Shown: positions 59,723-64,000 of the stretch, piece by piece
Layout of the letters: each line of letters opens with the position of its first letter
Position numbering within the stretch: the first letter of the stretch is position 1
Source: Sphingobacteriales bacterium
Lineage (GTDB): Bacteria; Bacteroidota; Bacteroidia; Chitinophagales; Chitinophagaceae
Direction: 5' to 3'
Length of the DNA stretch: 64,000 bases
NCBI GenBank assembly: GCA_016219985.1
Contig: JACRJO010000018.1
Location: 1 to 64,000, forward strand
Notes under the pieces: model-generated
The model's input: only the letters and a program-made list of their open reading frames with translations
Told to the model about the DNA's origin: nothing
Databases searched by the model: none
Made by a program: the position numbers and the translations under genes

Positions 59723-59750
59723 GAGTTTTGAGCTGCGAGCTGCGAGCTAT
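59723..59750. repeat. GAGCTGC heptamer array after priA
   Basis: Units GAGTTTT, GAGCTGC, GAGCTGC, GAGCTAT at 59723-59750, followed by CCTATAC, which contains the priA stop complement (CTA, 59752-59754). Same unit type as the arrays at 11.4 and 48.2 kb. Confidence 0.8.
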
Positions 59751-59751
59751 C

Positions 59752-62214
59752 CTATACAGCATCCACGTCCGCCACCACCGTCACGCTGCGGAATGATTTT
59801 TCCTGGTGAAGAATAGCCACCTGCCCGAGTAGGTCTTTTTTGCATTGATGGATCGTCCGGCCATCGCGGGGTAATTTGATCAGGAGTTCCATCAGGTACT
59901 GGTTGCGGATACGGCCGATGACCGGTTCCGCCGGACCCACCAGGTAATTTTCGTATTTGTTTTTCAGGGCATTGGTAAACTGGACCGCTGCCCTTTCCAC
60001 TACTTCTTTCAGTTTGTGTTTAAAAGTGAGGTGGATGGTCCTTGAAAAGGGAGGGTAGGAAAATTCTTTCCGCTTCTTTATTTCTTCCGCAAACATGGCC
60101 TTGAAATCATGCTGCTGTACCATTTGCAGCAGGGGGTGCTGGGGCTGGGAAGTCTGTACCAGCACTTTCCCGGTTTCCTCCTTGCGCCCTGCCCGGCCGC
60201 TTACCTGCTCCATTAACTGGAAGGCCCGTTCATTGACCCGGAAATCGGCAAAATGCAGGAGCCCGTCAGCGTCGAGGATACCCACCAGGTCCACATTATC
60301 GAAGTCAAGTCCCTTAACCACCATCTGCGTGCCCACGAGTATATCAATCCTTTTTTGTTCAAACTGCTGGATCAGCACATCATGCGCATTCTTCCCGCGA
60401 ACCGTATCCATATCCATACGGGCCACCCGGGCCCCGGGAAAGGTTTCCTGCAATTGCTCCTCGATCTTTTCGGTCCCGAAATTGCGCTGTGCAAATTTAT
60501 CGCTGCCACAGGCCGCACAGGTATATACCGGCGGGTAAGTGGTGCCGCAGTAATGACAAACCAGTTTATTGCTGAGTTTATGATAGGTCAGTGAGACATC
60601 GCAGTATTTGCATTGCGGGATCCATCCGCATACCCCGCAAACCTGGTAGGGATCATACCCCCGCCGGTTCTGGAAAAGGATGACCTGTTTACCCCTTTCC
60701 AATACCTGTTTTACCGCCTCCACCAGCGCCGGGGAAAGGATGATCTTGGATCTGTCCTTTTGTAGAATGCTTCTCGTATCCACAAACTGAATGGGAGGCA
60801 ATTGCAGGTCGCCGAAACGCTGAAGCAATTCCACCAGCCCGTATTTACCTGTTACCGCATTGTAATAACTCTCTACGGAAGGCGTGCCACTGCCCAATAC
60901 TGCTTTGGCGCCGAACAGGGAAGCTAAATAAATAGCCGCATCCCGTCCATTATACCGCGGCGCCGGATCCTGTTGTTTGAAAGAAGTATCATGTTCCTCG
61001 TCACATATTACCAGCCCCAGGTTTTGAAAAGGCAGGAACACGGAGGACCGGGCCCCGAGAATCACCCGCAGATCCCCGTTTTTCACTTTGTTCCAGATTT
61101 CCACCCGTTCATTCTGCGAGAATTTGGAATGATAGATCCCGATATAGCCCCCGAAATGTTTTTGCAGCCGCCGGATCACCTGGGAGGTCAGGGCAATCTC
61201 GGGCAGCATATACAATACCTGCCTGCCCTGTTTGACATACTCTTCAATCAGCCTGATATAAATATTGGTCTTCCCGCTGGACGTCACTCCATGCAGCAAA
61301 CAAACCGCTTTTGCCTGCAATTGTTCCTTAACCTGTTCCAGCGCTTTCTGCTGAGCGGCTGTCAATTCAAAATCGATTGTCACATTTTTAGGGAGGTACT
61401 GAATCCGGTCCACCACCCTCTTCTCGGTCCGCAGGATCTTTTTTTCCAGCAACCCCTTTAACTGCGCATCAGTGGCCCCCGATTTTTTCAATAAAGCAGA
61501 TTTCGTCACTTCCCCCTCAGTTTTGACCAGGTGCAGGTAACTGAGCAGTAATTCCATTTGCTTCGGAGCCCGGGTCCAGTTATTCAGCAGCTCAGACAGT
61601 TTATCTTCATTGTCATAGTCCGGGTCCAGCAATATATAGGTCTCCTTTTTCGGCGTGTACGTTTGTTTCAGTGCCTCCCAGACAAAGCAAACTTTTTTAT
61701 TGATAAGCCGGTTGATTACAGGATAGGCCTGCCTGCCGGACAGGCTGGCATGCGCAGTATCCAGCAACTGCTGCACTTCATTCAGGGTGAGTTCTTTTTT
61801 GAGCAGGAGGGCCTCGCCAATGATGTATTCATCATGATCGAGCGTGGAAAAGTCGTCCCCATATTCCTCATTAAACACGAGGATGGTCTCACTGGATAAT
61901 TTGAAATGAGCCGGCAGGGCCGCGGCCATCACCTCTCCTTCACTGCACATATAATAAGAGGCGATCCATTCCCAGAGTTTCAGTTGTTCGTCAAAGACCA
62001 CGGGGTCGGTATCCAGTACATTCAGGATATCCTTTGTTTCAAAAAACTCCGGCTTGTCCTCGTGGAGCTTTTTCACCACCCCGGCGTATTTCTTGCTACG
62101 GCCCAGGTTTACCTCTACGCGGCAGCCGGGCCGCACCAGGTCCAGCAACTGATCCGGTACAGACCAGGTGTAGTTTTTAGGCAATGCGGCCGGTATGATG
62201 ATTTCTGCGTACAA
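59752..62214 (-). CDS. priA: Primosomal protein N' (PriA helicase)
   Basis: 820 residues from a TTG giving (M)YAEIIIPAALPKNYTWSVP. Restarts stalled replication forks. N-terminal DNA-binding domain (about 1-110), Walker A in LLHGVTSSGKTNIYIRL (about 303-319), DEEH in VICDEEHDTSFKQQDPAPRY (about 401-420), zinc-binding cysteines CGVCGWIPQCKYCDV and CHYCGTTYPPVYTCAACGS (about 526-573), and helicase motifs V-VI in VGTQMVVKGLDFDNVDL and QVSGRAGRKEETGKV. Residues ASLSGRQA (about 156-163) are encoded by an inserted 23-nt palindrome. Confidence 0.95.
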   Translation of the reverse strand: MYAEIIIPAALPKNYTWSVPDQLLDLVRPGCRVEVNLGRSKKYAGVVKKLHEDKPEFFETKDILNVLDTDPVVFDEQLKLWEWIASYYMCSEGEVMAAALPAHFKLSSETILVFNEEYGDDFSTLDHDEYIIGEALLLKKELTLNEVQQLLDTAHASLSGRQAYPVINRLINKKVCFVWEALKQTYTPKKETYILLDPDYDNEDKLSELLNNWTRAPKQMELLLSYLHLVKTEGEVTKSALLKKSGATDAQLKGLLEKKILRTEKRVVDRIQYLPKNVTIDFELTAAQQKALEQVKEQLQAKAVCLLHGVTSSGKTNIYIRLIEEYVKQGRQVLYMLPEIALTSQVIRRLQKHFGGYIGIYHSKFSQNERVEIWNKVKNGDLRVILGARSSVFLPFQNLGLVICDEEHDTSFKQQDPAPRYNGRDAAIYLASLFGAKAVLGSGTPSVESYYNAVTGKYGLVELLQRFGDLQLPPIQFVDTRSILQKDRSKIILSPALVEAVKQVLERGKQVILFQNRRGYDPYQVCGVCGWIPQCKYCDVSLTYHKLSNKLVCHYCGTTYPPVYTCAACGSDKFAQRNFGTEKIEEQLQETFPGARVARMDMDTVRGKNAHDVLIQQFEQKRIDILVGTQMVVKGLDFDNVDLVGILDADGLLHFADFRVNERAFQLMEQVSGRAGRKEETGKVLVQTSQPQHPLLQMVQQHDFKAMFAEEIKKRKEFSYPPFSRTIHLTFKHKLKEVVERAAVQFTNALKNKYENYLVGPAEPVIGRIRNQYLMELLIKLPRDGRTIHQCKKDLLGQVAILHQEKSFRSVTVVADVDAV
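61727..61749. repeat. Short-form palindromic element inside priA
   Basis: GCCTGCCTGCCGGACAGGCTGGC: arms GCCTGCCTG and CAGGCTGGC with one mismatch, loop CCGGA. It lies in priA and encodes ASLSGRQ(A) in frame, i.e. 24 nt add eight residues. 20 of 23 bases match the 59697 element (reverse complement) and 14 of 15 match the start of the 39121 element. Confidence 0.88.
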
Positions 62215-62250
62215 GTATGTTTTGGCTTTTATTGATAGATACTTAATTAT

Positions 62251-62367
62251 TGGGTGTCAGGTGTTGGGTGTTAGTTGTTTGACTACTACCGACTAACGAC
62301 TAATGACTAACGACTACTGACTACCGACTACTGACTACCGACTACTGACTTCCTGCTCCCTGCTCCA
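62251..62367. repeat. Compound heptamer array at the acyltransferase 3' end
   Basis: Units TGGGTGT, CAGGTGT, TGGGTGT, TAGTTGT, then GACTACTACC, and GACTAAC, GACTAAT, GACTAAC, GACTACT, GACTACC, GACTACT, GACTACC, GACTACT, GACTTCC, TGCTCCC, TGCTCCA. The acyltransferase stop (62328-62330, minus) and its last 12 residues (GAGSRKSVVGSQ) are read from the array. Confidence 0.92.
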
Positions 62368-63107
62368 TATTCCACAAGTTTTTGCTCCATAATCCGATAC
62401 ACTTTTTCTTTTAACAACGGAACATCTGCAGTTGTTAACCCCGCCACGGGAATTTCTTCCAGGTAGAGGATCCGGCTTCGGCCGGGACTCATCCGGAATA
62501 AACCTTCATGGGGCATTCTCCGGTAGGCGTCGAGGAATAAAACCGGTTTTACCGGGGTTTGCGTTTCAATTGCCACCCGGAAAGCGCCATCATAAAATTC
62601 TTTCAGGGGCGTTGGGCCCATATTAAATGTACCCTCGGGAAAAACCATCACAGAGATCCCTTTACTGATCAGTGATTTCAGGATCCGCACACTGTTGGCC
62701 CGGTTGGCCGCGCTGCTTCGGTCCACGGTCACAATCGCGTTGCGGTAAAAAAAGCCAAAGACCGGCACTTTGCTCATTTCCACTTTCCCCAGGGGACGGA
62801 CCGGCTGGCGGAAGGCCTTCGGGATCATAGCCGCATCGAGATAGGAAATATGATTGCTGACAAAAATATAGGCCTTCTTTTTATCATGCGGCGCTTCAAA
62901 TATCTTCCGGTGCCGGATACCAATGACAAAGAACCAGGCATCCGCCCAAATCATACAGAGCCGCATCACCATATTCCCTCCCTTTATCCTGCCAAAAAAA
63001 CTGGCGATAATGCTGAAGGGGAAAAGCGCCAGCATGATGATCACAAAGCTGAGAAAGGCATAAAGGGAATAAACCCAGCGCAACGGCATCAGTACACTCT
63101 TCATCAC
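62328..63107 (-). CDS. 1-acyl-glycerol-3-phosphate acyltransferase
   Basis: 259 residues. Transfers an acyl chain to lysophosphatidic acid. One or two N-terminal hydrophobic segments (about 10-35), then FVSNHISYLDAAMIPKAFRQ (H(x4)D, about 81-100), a TVDRSSAANRANSV segment, and VMVFPEGTFNMGPTPLKEFY (about 153-172). The last 12 residues come from a heptamer array, so the native end of the enzyme is probably EYGAGS or earlier. Its start overlaps the DUF4258 stop by 4 bp. Confidence 0.92.
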   Translation of the reverse strand: MMKSVLMPLRWVYSLYAFLSFVIIMLALFPFSIIASFFGRIKGGNMVMRLCMIWADAWFFVIGIRHRKIFEAPHDKKKAYIFVSNHISYLDAAMIPKAFRQPVRPLGKVEMSKVPVFGFFYRNAIVTVDRSSAANRANSVRILKSLISKGISVMVFPEGTFNMGPTPLKEFYDGAFRVAIETQTPVKPVLFLDAYRRMPHEGLFRMSPGRSRILYLEEIPVAGLTTADVPLLKEKVYRIMEQKLVEYGAGSRKSVVGSQ

Positions 63108-63577
63108 CTGCGGTTTTTATAGTTGTCGTCATCCCCGGGGCAATCACAGCTGAAGTCCGTTTCCAGGTCGATCACCGTTACCACCACAGTTTTATCATTG
63201 CATTGGGCAAATACAATCCGTACCCGCTGGTCATCCCGGGTTATTCCTTCCACCGCATAACGGGGACAGCGGGCGTTTTGCAAATCGCTCTTGTTATAAT
63301 TAATCCTGCCCTCCTTCATGATCTCCTCCACTTCAGCCTGTGATATCTTCCGGCACTGCATCCGGCAGTTAGCATGGTTGCTGTACTCGAGATAGGAAAC
63401 CCGGCGGTCAAATCCCTTTTCCCGGTCAGAAAGCCGGGAAGCCGGGTCCTTCGGCTCATCCCTGCGGGTGGGATTGGGCTTGGGTACAGGTTCCTGGTTT
63501 TGCCGGCACTGGCGGACAATAAAGATCAACCCGAGCATCAGCAGCATCAATATATAGGGGACCCATTTCTTATTCAA
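63104..63577 (-). CDS. DUF4258 membrane-anchored protein
   Basis: 157 residues. A hydrophobic N-terminal segment (about 5-24, WVPYILMLLMLGLIFIVRQC) precedes a disordered linker and a DUF4258 domain (about 60-150: YLEYSNHANCRMQCRKISQA, RYAVEGITRDDQRVRIVFAQ, CNDKTVVVTVIDLETDFSCD). DUF4258 is found in toxin-like and unrelated small proteins; the membrane anchor argues against a free toxin. Overlaps the acyltransferase start, so the two are translationally coupled. Confidence 0.8.
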   Translation of the reverse strand: MNKKWVPYILMLLMLGLIFIVRQCRQNQEPVPKPNPTRRDEPKDPASRLSDREKGFDRRVSYLEYSNHANCRMQCRKISQAEVEEIMKEGRINYNKSDLQNARCPRYAVEGITRDDQRVRIVFAQCNDKTVVVTVIDLETDFSCDCPGDDDNYKNRR

Positions 63578-63671
63578 GACACGTATTTTTTACAAATTAA
63601 AAGTAAATTGGTGATAGCCACACATCTATGTTGTTTTAATCCTTCTCCTTCCCAAAATCTTCCTTCTTGCT

Positions 63672-63679
63672 TATCTTTG
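63672..63679 (+). promoter_or_regulatory. -7 element TATCTTTG for mtaB
   Basis: Exact TAnnTTTG match 8 bp before the ATG at 63688, giving an almost leaderless mRNA. The -33 box is not clear. Confidence 0.5.
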
Positions 63680-63687
63680 CAGGCTCT

Positions 63688-64000
63688 ATGGCAGAATCCA
63701 GGACCATTGCCTTTCATACCCTTGGCTGCAAGCTTAATTTTTCAGAAACCTCCTCCCTTTCCCGTATGCTGGAACAGGAAGGTTTTGAGAAAAAAGAGTT
63801 TGACGACCTGGCCGATGTATATGTGATCAACACCTGTTCGGTGACCGATAATGCCGATAAAGAATGCCGGCAATTAGTCCGCCGTATCCAGCGCAAGGCG
63901 CCCGAAAGCCTGGTGGTGATCACGGGTTGCTATGCCCAGCTCAAACCCAGGGAAATTGCGGATATCCCCGGGGTGGACCTGGTGCTGGGCGCTGCGGAAA
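63688..64000 (+). CDS. mtaB: tRNA methylthiotransferase MtaB, 5' part
   Basis: 104 codons before the window ends. The N-terminal UPF0004 domain is visible: FHTLGCKLNFSETSSLSRML (about 9-28, first Cys), DVYVINTCSVTDNADKECRQ (about 43-62, second Cys) and VVITGCYAQLKPREIADIPG (about 76-95, third Cys). These three Cys bind the auxiliary 4Fe-4S cluster; the radical-SAM motif lies beyond the edge. MtaB adds the 2-methylthio group to t6A37 of tRNA, which may include the tRNA-Lys of this window. Confidence 0.9.
   Translation, partial: MAESRTIAFHTLGCKLNFSETSSLSRMLEQEGFEKKEFDDLADVYVINTCSVTDNADKECRQLVRRIQRKAPESLVVITGCYAQLKPREIADIPGVDLVLGAAE

Noticed and set aside
63104..63577. DUF4258 gene as a toxin of a toxin-antitoxin pair
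   Set aside because: It has an N-terminal membrane anchor and is coupled to a lipid acyltransferase; no antitoxin-like gene is adjacent.

Overview
The window looks like chromosomal DNA of a Bacteroidota bacterium, most likely a Chitinophagaceae-like member of the Chitinophagia. Supporting signs are type IX secretion (T9SS) sorting tails, families common in that phylum (DUF2723/TMEM260-like, DUF3667, DUF3810, DUF3857, DUF4382), promoters of the TAnnTTTG type, roughly 50% GC, frequent TTG/GTG starts and few Shine-Dalgarno sequences. No phage, CRISPR array or recognisable defence island is present. Most genes are housekeeping or envelope genes; the unusual content lies mainly in the non-coding DNA.

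Layout. 0-8 kb: start of a truncated gene, lepA, an orphan Y1 (IS200-type) transposase, then small genes (methyltransferase, TonB-like, pentapeptide repeat, PHP-like). 7-15 kb: secreted proteins, a lipase and a PAS/GAF histidine kinase. 15-21 kb: an operon of DUF3667, mazG and a giant NtrY-like kinase. 22-25 kb: tRNA-Leu(TAA), tRNA-Gly, a glycosyltransferase, a third kinase and a tRNA-Leu(GAG) cluster with one intact and two decayed copies. 25-33 kb: a large SGNH/PKD secreted protein, an integrase fragment, an M48 protease, DUF2130 and lipoproteins. 33-41 kb: phosphopantetheinyl transferase, dcd, DUF3810, the yceD-rpmF-plsX lipid/ribosome cluster, tRNA-Lys, SDR and SAM hydrolase. 41-49 kb: a DUF2723 glycosyltransferase, a VWA/MoxR-type ATPase pair split by a GxxExxY gene, and murB. 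49-58 kb: a secreted operon (TPR/MORN giant plus two DUF3857 proteins) and an alpha-amylase-like lipoprotein. 58-64 kb: oxidoreductase, CPBP protease, priA, acyltransferase, DUF4258 and the start of mtaB.

Most notable structure. (1) A dispersed palindromic element family (about 23 and 40 nt forms) occurs at least four times: in the D-loop of a tRNA-Leu copy, downstream of tRNA-Lys, in-frame inside priA, and in the priA-CPBP spacer. (2) Strict 7-bp (and 8/9-bp) repeat arrays sit at gene 3' ends; several supply the stop codon or the last residues of the gene, and one has a perfect 49-bp higher-order repeat. (3) tRNA-Leu and tRNA-Lys are flanked by partial direct and inverted copies of themselves. 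(4) A GxxExxY (PDDEXK_3) gene, AT-rich and bordered by palindromes, separates an ATPase from its VWA partner. An orphan Y1 transposase in the same window is a candidate mobiliser of the palindromes, but nothing here proves it.
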